Source of the DNA: CAIWHR01 sp963830485
GTDB lineage: Bacteria > Pseudomonadota > Gammaproteobacteria > Burkholderiales > Casimicrobiaceae
DNA length: 64,000 bases
Direction: 5' to 3'
Assembly: GCA_963830485.1 (NCBI GenBank)
Contig: CAWHNE010000035.1
Location: forward strand, 186,001-250,000
Below the pieces are notes generated by a model, which was not told where the DNA came from, did no database searches, and saw nothing but the letters and a program-made list of their open reading frames with translations. Shown in pieces: positions 8,410 to 16,091 of the stretch. The stretch's first letter is position 1; each line of letters opens with the position of its first letter. Both the position numbers and the translations under genes were made by a program.

Positions 8410-9753
8410 ATGGGCCACGCCGAACTCACGATCCACGAAGCAGCCGCGACGAAGCGGATCTCGCTCGATGAATACTGGATGCCGTTCACGCCGAACCGCG
8501 ACTTCAAGGCTGACCCGAAGATGGTCGTCCGCGCGGAGGGGATGTTCTACTGGAACGACCGCGGCGAGAAGCTCATCGACGCGTCGTCCGGGCTCTTTTG
8601 CGCGAACGCGGGCCACGGCCGCAAGGAGATCGCCGAGGCGGTCGGCCGGCAGATGGCCGAGCTCGACTTCGTCCCGCCGTTCCTCCGAGGCCACCCGAAG
8701 CAGTTCGAGCTCGCGACGCGCGTCGCCGAGCTGACGCCGGGCGATCTCAACCGCATCTTCTTCACGAACTCGGGGTCGGAGGCGGTCGACACCGCGATGA
8801 AGCTCGCGCTCGCCTACCATCAGGCGCGCGGGCAGAGCGGCCGCAACGTGTTCGTTTCGCGCGAGCGCGCCTACCACGGCGTCAACTTCGGCGGCGTCGC
8901 GCTGTCGGGTCTCGTCAACAACCGCCGCAAGTTCGGCCCGGGGCTGCCCGGGATCGCCCACATGCGGCACACGCATCTCAAGGAGAACTTCTTCACGAAG
9001 GGCGAGGGCGAGCACGGCGTCGATCTCGCCGAGGACCTGACCCGCTTCGTGAACCTCTACGGTGCCGAGAACATCGCCGCGTGCTTCGTCGAGCCGATCG
9101 CCGGTTCCACCGGCTGCCTCGTGCCGCCGAAGGGGTACCTGAAGCGGCTGCGCGAGATCTGCGACGCGCACGGCATCCTGCTCATCTTCGACGAGGTCAT
9201 CTGCGGCTTCGGCCGCACGGGACAGGCGTTCGCCGCGCAGAGCTTCGGCGTCACGCCGGACGTCATGACGATGGCGAAGGGCCTCACCAACGGCGCGCAG
9301 CCGATGGGGGCGGTCGCGATCTCCGAGCGGATCCACGACACGATCATGGCCGCGGCGCCGGAGGGCGCGATCGAGTTCTTCCACGGCTACACGTACTCGG
9401 GCCATCCGGGGCCGTGCGCGGCAGGCCTCGCGGTGCTCGACATCTACAAGAAGGAAGACCTCTTCGCCCGCGGGCGCGCGCTGTCGCCGTACTTCCTCGA
9501 CGCGATTTTCTCGCTCAGGGACGTGCCGATCGTCGCCGACATCCGCGGCTACGGGATGTTCGGCACGATCGACGTGCACCCGGCGGGCGGGCCCGGCGCG
9601 CGCGGTCACGCGTTCCAGAAAAAGCTCTTCGACAACGGCCTGCACTTGAAGACGACCGGCGACTCGGCGATCCTCGCGCCGCCGCTGATCGCCGAGAAAG
9701 CGCATATCGATATGATCGCGGAGATCTTGCGCAAGACGCTCGCGCAGATCTAG
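8410..9753 (+). CDS. tpa: taurine:pyruvate aminotransferase (class III, PLP-dependent)
   Basis: A 447-residue class III omega-aminotransferase. The ATG at 8410 follows AGGAGATCACC. The N-terminus SLDEYWMPFTPNRDFK is typical of omega-amino acid:pyruvate transaminases. NSGSEAVDTAMKLALAYH binds the cofactor phosphate, IFDEVICGFGRTG holds the Asp that contacts the pyridine nitrogen, and K290 in MTMAKGLTNG is the expected Schiff-base lysine. The reaction taurine + pyruvate -> sulfoacetaldehyde + alanine links the transporters to xsc, with ald recycling alanine. Beta-alanine:pyruvate aminotransferase is the nearest alternative; context with xsc and tauABC favours Tpa. Confidence 0.87.
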   Translation: MGHAELTIHEAAATKRISLDEYWMPFTPNRDFKADPKMVVRAEGMFYWNDRGEKLIDASSGLFCANAGHGRKEIAEAVGRQMAELDFVPPFLRGHPKQFELATRVAELTPGDLNRIFFTNSGSEAVDTAMKLALAYHQARGQSGRNVFVSRERAYHGVNFGGVALSGLVNNRRKFGPGLPGIAHMRHTHLKENFFTKGEGEHGVDLAEDLTRFVNLYGAENIAACFVEPIAGSTGCLVPPKGYLKRLREICDAHGILLIFDEVICGFGRTGQAFAAQSFGVTPDVMTMAKGLTNGAQPMGAVAISERIHDTIMAAAPEGAIEFFHGYTYSGHPGPCAAGLAVLDIYKKEDLFARGRALSPYFLDAIFSLRDVPIVADIRGYGMFGTIDVHPAGGPGARGHAFQKKLFDNGLHLKTTGDSAILAPPLIAEKAHIDMIAEILRKTLAQI

Positions 9754-9821
9754 ATTCGGTTTTCGTGCCGCGCGGCGCCCCGAGAGCGTCGCCGGATTCT
9801 TTCGATGCCTCGGGAGGTGCC

Positions 9822-10817
9822 ATGAAACGCTTGCTCGCTGCCCTTGTCCTCACGCTCGCCGCCGCGCTGCCGGCCTGGGCGCAGAAGACGGTGACCTTCG
9901 CGTACCAGGACATGATGAATCCGTTCCGCTGGGTGCAGCAGACCGGCGAGATCGAGAAGGCGACCGGCTACAAGATCAACTGGCGCCAGTTCGGCGGTGG
10001 CGGCGATGTCATCCGCGCGATGGCCTCGGGCGACGTCGCGATCGGCGAGGTGGGCTCGGCCGGGGTCGCCACGGCGATCAGCCAGGGAATGGAGGTCGAC
10101 CTCTTCTGGATCCTCGAGGACATCGCGTCGGCCGAGGCGCTGGTCGCGCGGAACGGCAGCGGCGTCAACACCGTCGCCGATCTCAAGGGCAAGAAGGTCG
10201 GCGTCCCGTTCGTGTCGACGACGCACTTCCACCTGCTCTACGCGATGGAGCTCGCCGGGCTCAAGCGCGGCGACGTGCAGATCCTCAACATGCGCCCGCC
10301 GGAGATCGCGGCCGCGTGGGGCCGCGGCGATATCGACGCGACGTTCATCTGGGACCCGGTGCTCTCGACGGTCAAGAAGAACGGCAAGGTGATCGTCACC
10401 TCGGGCGAGCTCTGCAAGAAGGGCAAGTGCACGTTCGACGGGCTCATCGTCTCGAAGAAGTTCGCCGCCGAGAACCCGCAGTTCATGACCGCGCTCGTGA
10501 AGGCGATCGCCAAGGCGGACGCCGAGTACAAGGCGAACCCGAAAGCGTGGACGGGCGATTCGGCGAAGGTCGCGGCGGTCGCCAAATGGTCGGGCGGCAA
10601 GACCGAGGACGTCGCCGATGCGATGGCGCTCTACGGCTTCCCGAGCCTCGCCGACCAAGCGGGTCCCGCATGGCTCGGCGGCGGAGCGTCCGGCGGCGCG
10701 GCCAAAGCGCTGACGGAGACCGCGAAGTTTCTGAAGGACGAGGGCCGGATCCAGCAGCTCGCTCCCGACTACAGCAAGAACGTTACTCCGGCGTTCGCGC
10801 AGGGCGCGATGAAGTAG
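9822..10817 (+). CDS. tauA: taurine ABC transporter periplasmic binding protein
   Basis: A 331-residue protein with a signal peptide (MKRLLAALVLTLAAALPAWA) and the SsuA/TauA-type fold. QFGGGGDVIRAMASGDVAIG and GSAGVATAISQGMEVDLFW line the ligand pocket in this family, and DLKGKKVGVPFVSTTHFHLL opens the second lobe. The ATG at 9822 follows GGGAGGTGCC. It comes 68 bases after tpa and precedes the ATPase and permease genes. This is a second uptake route alongside TRAP. In this setting TauA feeds dissimilation rather than sulfur starvation, since no tauD dioxygenase is present. Confidence 0.9.
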   Translation: MKRLLAALVLTLAAALPAWAQKTVTFAYQDMMNPFRWVQQTGEIEKATGYKINWRQFGGGGDVIRAMASGDVAIGEVGSAGVATAISQGMEVDLFWILEDIASAEALVARNGSGVNTVADLKGKKVGVPFVSTTHFHLLYAMELAGLKRGDVQILNMRPPEIAAAWGRGDIDATFIWDPVLSTVKKNGKVIVTSGELCKKGKCTFDGLIVSKKFAAENPQFMTALVKAIAKADAEYKANPKAWTGDSAKVAAVAKWSGGKTEDVADAMALYGFPSLADQAGPAWLGGGASGGAAKALTETAKFLKDEGRIQQLAPDYSKNVTPAFAQGAMK

Positions 10818-10846
10818 CGCCGCGCATCGGCAGCTGATCCCTCCGC

Positions 10847-10886
10847 ACGGCGGCGCTTCCCGGAAGGTGGGCGCCGCCGTTTTGTT
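10847..10886 (+). terminator. terminator-like hairpin between tauA and tauB
   Basis: The ten-base arms ACGGCGGCGC (10847-10856) and GCGCCGCCGT (10871-10880) are perfectly complementary around a 14-base loop and are followed by TTTGTT. It lies just after tauA and would reduce readthrough into tauBC, giving excess binding protein. The GTG at 10867 is inside the loop and arm, which argues against using that codon as the tauB start. Confidence 0.65.
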
Positions 10887-10902
10887 GCCCACGTCGCTTC
10901 CC

Positions 10903-11712
10903 GTGCCGACACTCGACATCCGCGGCCTGTCCGTCCGCTACGCCTCGAAGGCGGGGACCGTCGACGCGCTCGCGAACGTGAGCCTCGCGATGCGCGACGG
11001 CGACTTCGTCGTCGCGATCGGCGCCTCGGGCTGCGGCAAGACGACGCTCTTGTCGTGCATCGCCGGTTTCCTGCCCCCCACCGAGGGCGAGATCCTGCTC
11101 GACGGCAAGCCCGTCGTCGCACCCGGCGCCGATCGCGGCGTCGTATTCCAGAAGCACGCGTTGATGCCCTGGCTCAACGTCGTCGACAACGTCGCATTCG
11201 GCCTGCGGATGCGCGGCGTGCCCGCGGACGAGCGGCGCCGGATCGCACGCGAGACGCTGCGCCTGGTCGGCCTCGAGGACTTCGGCGAGCGCGCGATCTA
11301 CGAGCTCTCCGGCGGCATGCAGCAGCGCGTGGGCATCGCCCGCGCACTCGCTTCCGACCCCGAGCTCCTGCTGATGGACGAGCCGCTGGGTGCCCTCGAC
11401 GCGTTCACGCGCGAGTCGATCCAGGAGCTGATCCTCGACGTCTGGCACCGCACCGGCAAGATGTGCTTCTTCATCACGCACAGCGTCGAGGAGGCCTTGT
11501 TCCTCGCGACACACCTCGTGGTGATGACGCCGCGACCCGGCAAGATCTCGCATGAGTACGAGCTCGACTTCGGCCGCCGGTTCATCGAAACGCGCGACGC
11601 GCGCGCGGTCAAGTCGTCACCCGACTTCATCCGCGTCCGCGAGGAGGTGCTGGCGGTGATCTTGCATCGCGAGCCGGGCACTCCTGCCGCGACAGCCGAG
11701 GCCGAGGCGTGA
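10903..11712 (+). CDS. tauB: taurine ABC transporter ATP-binding protein
   Basis: ABC ATPase of the nitrate/sulfonate/taurine family, 269 residues from the GTG at 10903 (VPTLDIRGLSV). An upstream GTG at 10867 would add 12 residues but falls inside a terminator-like hairpin. Walker A is GASGCGKTT, the Q-loop lies in VFQKHALMPW, the signature is LSGGMQQRVGIARA, Walker B plus D-loop is LLLMDEPLGALD, and the switch histidine is in FITHSVEEA. It is one base from tauC, so they are translated together. It powers uptake of the ligand captured by TauA. Confidence 0.88.
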   Translation: MPTLDIRGLSVRYASKAGTVDALANVSLAMRDGDFVVAIGASGCGKTTLLSCIAGFLPPTEGEILLDGKPVVAPGADRGVVFQKHALMPWLNVVDNVAFGLRMRGVPADERRRIARETLRLVGLEDFGERAIYELSGGMQQRVGIARALASDPELLLMDEPLGALDAFTRESIQELILDVWHRTGKMCFFITHSVEEALFLATHLVVMTPRPGKISHEYELDFGRRFIETRDARAVKSSPDFIRVREEVLAVILHREPGTPAATAEAEA

Positions 11713-11713
11713 C

Positions 11714-12532
11714 GTGGCGACGAACGGCACTGTTCCGCCCAAGACGTCGCGCTATGCCGAGCTGGGCGAGGGGCGCAGCACGCTCATCAGCGTCGTGACC
11801 ATGGCGGCGATCTTCGCGCTGTGGTGGTTCGCAAGCCATTACCGCTGGCTCCCGCCGCTCTTCCTGCCCACGCCGGAGACCGTGTTCACGCGGCTTTACG
11901 AATCGGCGCTGGGGCAACTCACCGACGCGCCGCTTGCGACGCACTTCGGCTGGTCGATGTTCCGCGTGTTCACGGCGTTCCTCGCGGCATGCGTGACCGC
12001 AATCCCGATCGGCATCGCGATGGGCGTCTCCCGGATCGCGCGGGGCGTCTTCGATCCCCCGATCGAGTTCTACCGGCCGCTGCCGCCGCTCGCGTACCTC
12101 CCGTTGATCGTCATCTGGTTCGGGATCGACGAGCTCTCCAAGGTGCTGCTCATCTACCTCGCCTGCTTCGCGCCGCTCGCGATGAGCGCCCGGGCGGGCG
12201 TGCGCTCGGTGTCGCAGGAGCAGATCCACGCCGCCTACTCGATGGGCGCGTCGAAATGGCAGGTGATCGCGCACGTCATCATTCCCGGCGCGATGCCCGA
12301 AATCCTGACCGCGATGCGGATCGCGATCGGCTTCGGGTGGACGACGCTCGTCGCGGCCGAGATGGTCGCGGCGACGCACGGGCTGGGTCAGATGGTGCTG
12401 AACGCCTCGAACTTCCTGCGCACCGACATCGTGATCATGGGGATCGTCGTCATCGGCGCCATCGCCTACCTGTTCGACCTCCTGATGCGCTACGTCGAGC
12501 GGCTCGTCGTGCCGTGGAAGGGAAAGCTGTGA
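11714..12532 (+). CDS. tauC: taurine ABC transporter permease
   Basis: A 272-residue BPD-type inner-membrane permease with about six hydrophobic segments. The cytoplasmic coupling loop is visible as AYSMGASKWQVIAHVIIPGA (the EAA motif) near residues 176-195. FYRPLPPLAYLPLIVIWFGI is typical of SsuC/TauC permeases. The GTG start at 11714 follows the tauB stop by one base. It forms the channel driven by TauB. About 370 bases of repeat-rich non-coding DNA follow. Confidence 0.9.
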   Translation: MATNGTVPPKTSRYAELGEGRSTLISVVTMAAIFALWWFASHYRWLPPLFLPTPETVFTRLYESALGQLTDAPLATHFGWSMFRVFTAFLAACVTAIPIGIAMGVSRIARGVFDPPIEFYRPLPPLAYLPLIVIWFGIDELSKVLLIYLACFAPLAMSARAGVRSVSQEQIHAAYSMGASKWQVIAHVIIPGAMPEILTAMRIAIGFGWTTLVAAEMVAATHGLGQMVLNASNFLRTDIVIMGIVVIGAIAYLFDLLMRYVERLVVPWKGKL

Positions 12533-12906
12533 GCGGCGACGAGGGGGAACGCGCGAGCGGCGAGCCGGGGCCCCGGTCGCGAAGCGGCAAGGGGATGCGA
12601 GCAGACGCGAGTCGCGTTCGGAGGCCGACAGCGCGGCGCACGCATGCCTTGGCGGCGCGGAGGCCGAACCGAGCGCGAAGCGCGCAGGGGATCGGAGCAA
12701 TCGCGAATCAGCTTTGGAGGCCGACGCTCGGCAGCTCGTTCTTGCGCTTTCAGTCCGAGGAGGCCGAGGTCTAGCGCAGCCCGCGGCGCGGCCAAAACCT
12801 TCCGACGGGCGGTCCGCCCCCGCCCGTCGGCTGGCCAAGCCCCGCCGTCGGGTGAGGTTCGCGGGGAGTTGACAAGCCCGTAGGGGCTTGCCACGCTCCA
12901 ACTACC
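12533..12906. repeat. two copies (A and B) of a GC-rich dispersed intergenic repeat
   Basis: This 374-base gap between tauC and pta holds no convincing gene. Copy A spans about 12547-12634 and copy B about 12654-12737. Both contain a CGAAGCG segment, then GGGGAT, a GAGCA segment, and finish with GGAGGCCGAC. Copy B shares an exact 36-base core (12671-12706) with the reverse complement of 16006-16041 in a third copy beyond sulP. The remainder up to pta is GC-rich with no clear promoter. Confidence 0.7.
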
Positions 12907-13893
12907 ATGGCCGTGCGTCCACAGTTCCAGCGTCTCGTCGAGAAGATCCGGATGCGCCCGCCGCTTCCCGCGGCGATCGCCTATCCCTGCGACCGCGATT
13001 CGCTGCAGACCGCCCTTTCCGGGAGTTTCGCCGGCTACCTCGACCCGGTCCTGGTGGGACCCGAGGCCCGAATCCGGGATGCCGCCCTCAAGGCTGGCCT
13101 CGACATCTCGCGACTGCCGATCGTCGACACCCCGGACGACCCTCGCGTGGCGGGGCAGCGCGCGGCCGAGATCGCCCGAGACGGCAAGGTCGCCGCCTTG
13201 GTCAAGGGCAGCATGAGCGACGGCGACCTGCTCGCGCCGGTCGCGGCGCCCGAATCCGGACTGCGCACCGAACGCCGGCTGTCGCACGCGTACTTCGTCG
13301 ACCTGCCGGGGCGGCCGAACGGCATCCTGGTCGCCGACGCGCAGCTCAACATCGCGCCGAACCTCGCCGCGAAAAAGGACATCGTCGCCAACACGATCGA
13401 CCTTGCGCGCGCGCTTGGCGTTGCCACTCCGGCGGTCGCGCTGCTCGCCGCGATGGATTACGTGACGCCGGCCTTCGCCTCGACGGCGGATGCGGCGGCG
13501 TTGAAGTCGATGGCGGAGCAAGGGAGGTTCGGTGGGGTGGTCTGCGAAGGCCCGATGACCGCCGACAGCGCGCTCTCGGCCGAGGCCGCTCGCGCGAACG
13601 GCCTGAAGTCCGACGTCGCGGGGCACCCCGACGTGCTGATCGCGCCCGCGATGGAAGCGGCGTCGCTGCTCCTGCGCGCACTCACCGGCCTCACCGGTGG
13701 GCTCGCCGCCGGCATCGTGCTGGGCGCGCGGATTCCCGTCGTCGTGCCGGCGCGCACCGACTCGATGGAAGTCCGGATGGCCTCCTGCGTGCTGGCGTCG
13801 CTGCTGGTGGCGGCGCACACCGGGGGCGCCGACAAGGGCGCGAAGCCGGTCGCGGCTGCGCGGCCGCCCGAGACCGCGCGCGCGGCCGCCTGA
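12907..13893 (+). CDS. pta: phosphate acetyltransferase (Xsc-linked short form)
   Basis: A 328-residue PTA/PTB-family enzyme that turns the acetyl phosphate made by Xsc into acetyl-CoA. It lacks the N-terminal DRTGG region of long Pta proteins, as expected for short forms in sulfonate gene clusters. Family features: the N-terminal phosphate-handling domain around DPVLVGPEARI, GLRTERRLSHAYFVDLPGR in the middle, and GHPDVLIAPAMEAASLLLRA near residue 240. A phosphate butyryltransferase is conceivable, but the xsc context supports Pta. It is separated from tauC by a repeat cluster and likely has its own promoter, which I could not identify. Confidence 0.87.
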   Translation: MAVRPQFQRLVEKIRMRPPLPAAIAYPCDRDSLQTALSGSFAGYLDPVLVGPEARIRDAALKAGLDISRLPIVDTPDDPRVAGQRAAEIARDGKVAALVKGSMSDGDLLAPVAAPESGLRTERRLSHAYFVDLPGRPNGILVADAQLNIAPNLAAKKDIVANTIDLARALGVATPAVALLAAMDYVTPAFASTADAAALKSMAEQGRFGGVVCEGPMTADSALSAEAARANGLKSDVAGHPDVLIAPAMEAASLLLRALTGLTGGLAAGIVLGARIPVVVPARTDSMEVRMASCVLASLLVAAHTGGADKGAKPVAAARPPETARAAA

Positions 13894-14139
13894 CCGTCCG
13901 TCCTCGCGCGTTCCACACTGTCCTGACGCCGATGCGCCTCGCGCCGCGAGGCTGCGCGGCTGCGCATATTCGCCGCGCATAGCACCGATACGGAGAGCGC
14001 CACGGCCTCCGCACCGCAAATCAGATCGTTGCGTTAAGCGGTCGGCCGCTTGCGCCGCCATTGCTCTGCGGCGGCTCGCGGCCGCATGATGGCGGCATCG
14101 CAGCGCACGCGACCTTCGCCCCGCGGCGCTGCGCCGACC

Positions 14140-15918
14140 ATGCCGCCGCTCGCCCAGAAGCTCCTTCCCTTCCTTGCATGGCGCGACCGCATCACGCGCG
14201 TGACGCTGCGCGCAGACCTGCAGGCGGGACTCATCGGTGCCCTCGTCGTGTTGCCGCAGGGGGTCGCCTACGCGACGCTCGCCGGGATGCCGCCGCAGTA
14301 TGGACTCTACTGCGCGATGCTGCCCGCCATCGTGGCTGCGCTGTGGGGCTCGTCATGGCACCAGATCTCGGGGCCCACCAACGCGATCTCGCTCGTCGTG
14401 TTCGCGACGATGGCGTCGCTGGCCGAGCCCGGCACCGCGCCGTACATCGAGCTCGTGCTCACCCTCGCGCTCGTCACGGGCATCCTTCAGTTCGCGATGG
14501 GCGTCGCGCGGCTAGGTGCGCTCGTCAACTTCATCTCGCACACGGTGATCGTCGCGTTCACCGCGGGCGCCGGCCTCCTGATCGTCGCCGCGCAGCTCAG
14601 GAACTTCTTCGGCGTGCCCGTCCCCGCCGGTGGGGGCTTCTTCGAGACGCTGCACGCGTTCTTCGTGCGCGCCGCGGGGATCGATCCGTGGATCGCAGCG
14701 ACCGGCGGCGTGACGCTCGCCGTCGCGCTCGCGTCGCGGAAGCTCCTGCCGCGGATTCCCTACATGATTGTCGCCATGGTGGCGGGCAGCCTCTTCGCGT
14801 ACGCGCTCGCCGCGACGGGCACGGCGAAGGTGCCGGTCCTGGGCGCGCTGCCGTCGGGCATTCCGGCGCCGTCGCTGCCCTCTTTCGATCTCGAGACCTG
14901 GCGCACGATCTTTCCAACGGCGCTCGCTCTCACCGTGCTCGGACTCACCGAAGCGGTGTCGATCGCGCGCGCCGTGGCCGTGAAATCGGGCCAGCGGATC
15001 GACGGCAACCAGGAGTTCATCGGCCAGGGCCTGTCGAACATCGTCGGCGCGTTCACTTCGGCATACCCATCGTCGGGATCGTTCAACCGGAGCGGCGTCA
15101 ACTACGAGGCCGGTGCGAAGACGCCGCTCGCGGCCGTCTTCTCCGCGGTCCTGCTTCTCGTCGTCGTGCTCGTCGTCGCGCCGCTCGCTGCGTGGCTGCC
15201 GCTCGCGGTCATGGCGGCGCTCTTGTTCGTCGTCGCCTGGGGGCTCGTCGACTTCGCCGAGATGCGCAAGATCGTTCGGACGAGCCGCGGCGAAGCCATC
15301 GTGCTCGGCATCACGCTCGCGTCGACGCTGACGATCCAGCTCGAAATGGCGATCTTCGTCGGAGTGCTCGTATCGCTGTTCGTCTATCTCAATCGGACGA
15401 CGCACCCGAGCCTGACCGCCGTGACACCGGACCCCGGATCATCGAGGCGGCGGTTCAATGCGGCCGCGGGCAATAGCCCGGTGCCGCGGCCGCAATGCCC
15501 GCAGCTCGCACTCTTGCGTGTCGACGGCTCGCTGTTCTTCGGGGCGGTCGAGCACGTCCGCGACGAGCTCCACACCGAGCGCGAAGCGAAGCCTGCGCGC
15601 CGGCACATCCTGCTGATCGGCAGCGGCGTCAACTTCGTCGACGTCGCCGGAGGCGAGCTGTTCGTGCAGGAGGCGAAGCTGTCGGCGGAGGCCGGTGTCA
15701 CGCTGTACCTGACTGGCATCAAGCGCGTCGTCAGGGAGGTGCTTGAGCGCGGCGGCTTCCTCGCCCGCTTCGGTCGCGAGCGCGTGTTCGTCACGAAGGA
15801 CGAGGCGCTCCGCACGATCTACCCGACGCTCGATTCCGCAATCTGTCGGAGCTGCACGGCGCGCATCTTCACCGAATGCGCAGCGGTGCTGCCGGACGGG
15901 ACGCTGCGCGAAACGTAG
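14140..15918 (+). CDS. SulP-family anion permease with STAS domain
   Basis: A 592-residue SLC26/SulP protein from the ATG at 14140; in-frame starts at 14086 and 14050 would add up to 30 residues. The permease core (about residues 20-410) begins LRADLQAGLIGALVVLPQGV and carries the SulP signature NQEFIGQGLSNIVGAF...SYPSSGSFNRSG-like segment near residues 290-315. A C-terminal STAS domain follows (about 450-560; RVDGSLFFGAVEHV). The tail has a small cysteine group, CRSCTARIFTEC. SulP proteins move sulfate, bicarbonate or related anions. At the end of a desulfonation cluster it could export sulfite or sulfate, which is inference from position. Confidence 0.85.
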   Translation: MPPLAQKLLPFLAWRDRITRVTLRADLQAGLIGALVVLPQGVAYATLAGMPPQYGLYCAMLPAIVAALWGSSWHQISGPTNAISLVVFATMASLAEPGTAPYIELVLTLALVTGILQFAMGVARLGALVNFISHTVIVAFTAGAGLLIVAAQLRNFFGVPVPAGGGFFETLHAFFVRAAGIDPWIAATGGVTLAVALASRKLLPRIPYMIVAMVAGSLFAYALAATGTAKVPVLGALPSGIPAPSLPSFDLETWRTIFPTALALTVLGLTEAVSIARAVAVKSGQRIDGNQEFIGQGLSNIVGAFTSAYPSSGSFNRSGVNYEAGAKTPLAAVFSAVLLLVVVLVVAPLAAWLPLAVMAALLFVVAWGLVDFAEMRKIVRTSRGEAIVLGITLASTLTIQLEMAIFVGVLVSLFVYLNRTTHPSLTAVTPDPGSSRRRFNAAAGNSPVPRPQCPQLALLRVDGSLFFGAVEHVRDELHTEREAKPARRHILLIGSGVNFVDVAGGELFVQEAKLSAEAGVTLYLTGIKRVVREVLERGGFLARFGRERVFVTKDEALRTIYPTLDSAICRSCTARIFTECAAVLPDGTLRET

Positions 15919-15943
15919 CCCGCCTGCGGCGGTGCCCCTCGCC

Positions 15944-16090
15944 CGGTTCGGCCTCCGCACTGACCGTGCAACTCGTGAGTTCGAGCCGTCGGCCTCCGAA
16001 CGCGCTCGCGATTGCTCCGATCCCCTGCGCGCTTCGCGCTCGGGGCCTCTCTCCGCCGCTCGCGCGCTCCCCCGGCTCGCCGCTCGCGCT
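15944..16090 (-). repeat. third copy (C) of the dispersed intergenic repeat, inverted
   Basis: Read on the reverse strand, this gap between the convergent sulP and decarboxylase genes contains the same elements in the same order as copies A and B near 12.6 kb: a GCGAGCGGCGAGCC lead, then a CGAAGCGCGC segment, GGGGATCGGAGCAATCGCGA, and GGAGGCCGAC. The 36 bases at 16006-16041 are identical to the complement of 12671-12706. It occupies the likely termination region of both genes. Confidence 0.7.
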
Positions 16091-16091
16091 G

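Noticed and set aside
9822..12532. Sulfur-starvation taurine assimilation (tauABCD)
   Set aside because: There is no TauD dioxygenase; the genes are embedded with tpa, xsc, ald and pta, which indicates dissimilation.
13953..13979. Terminator after pta
   Set aside because: TGCGCGGC/GCCGCGCA can pair but no T-run follows on either strand.
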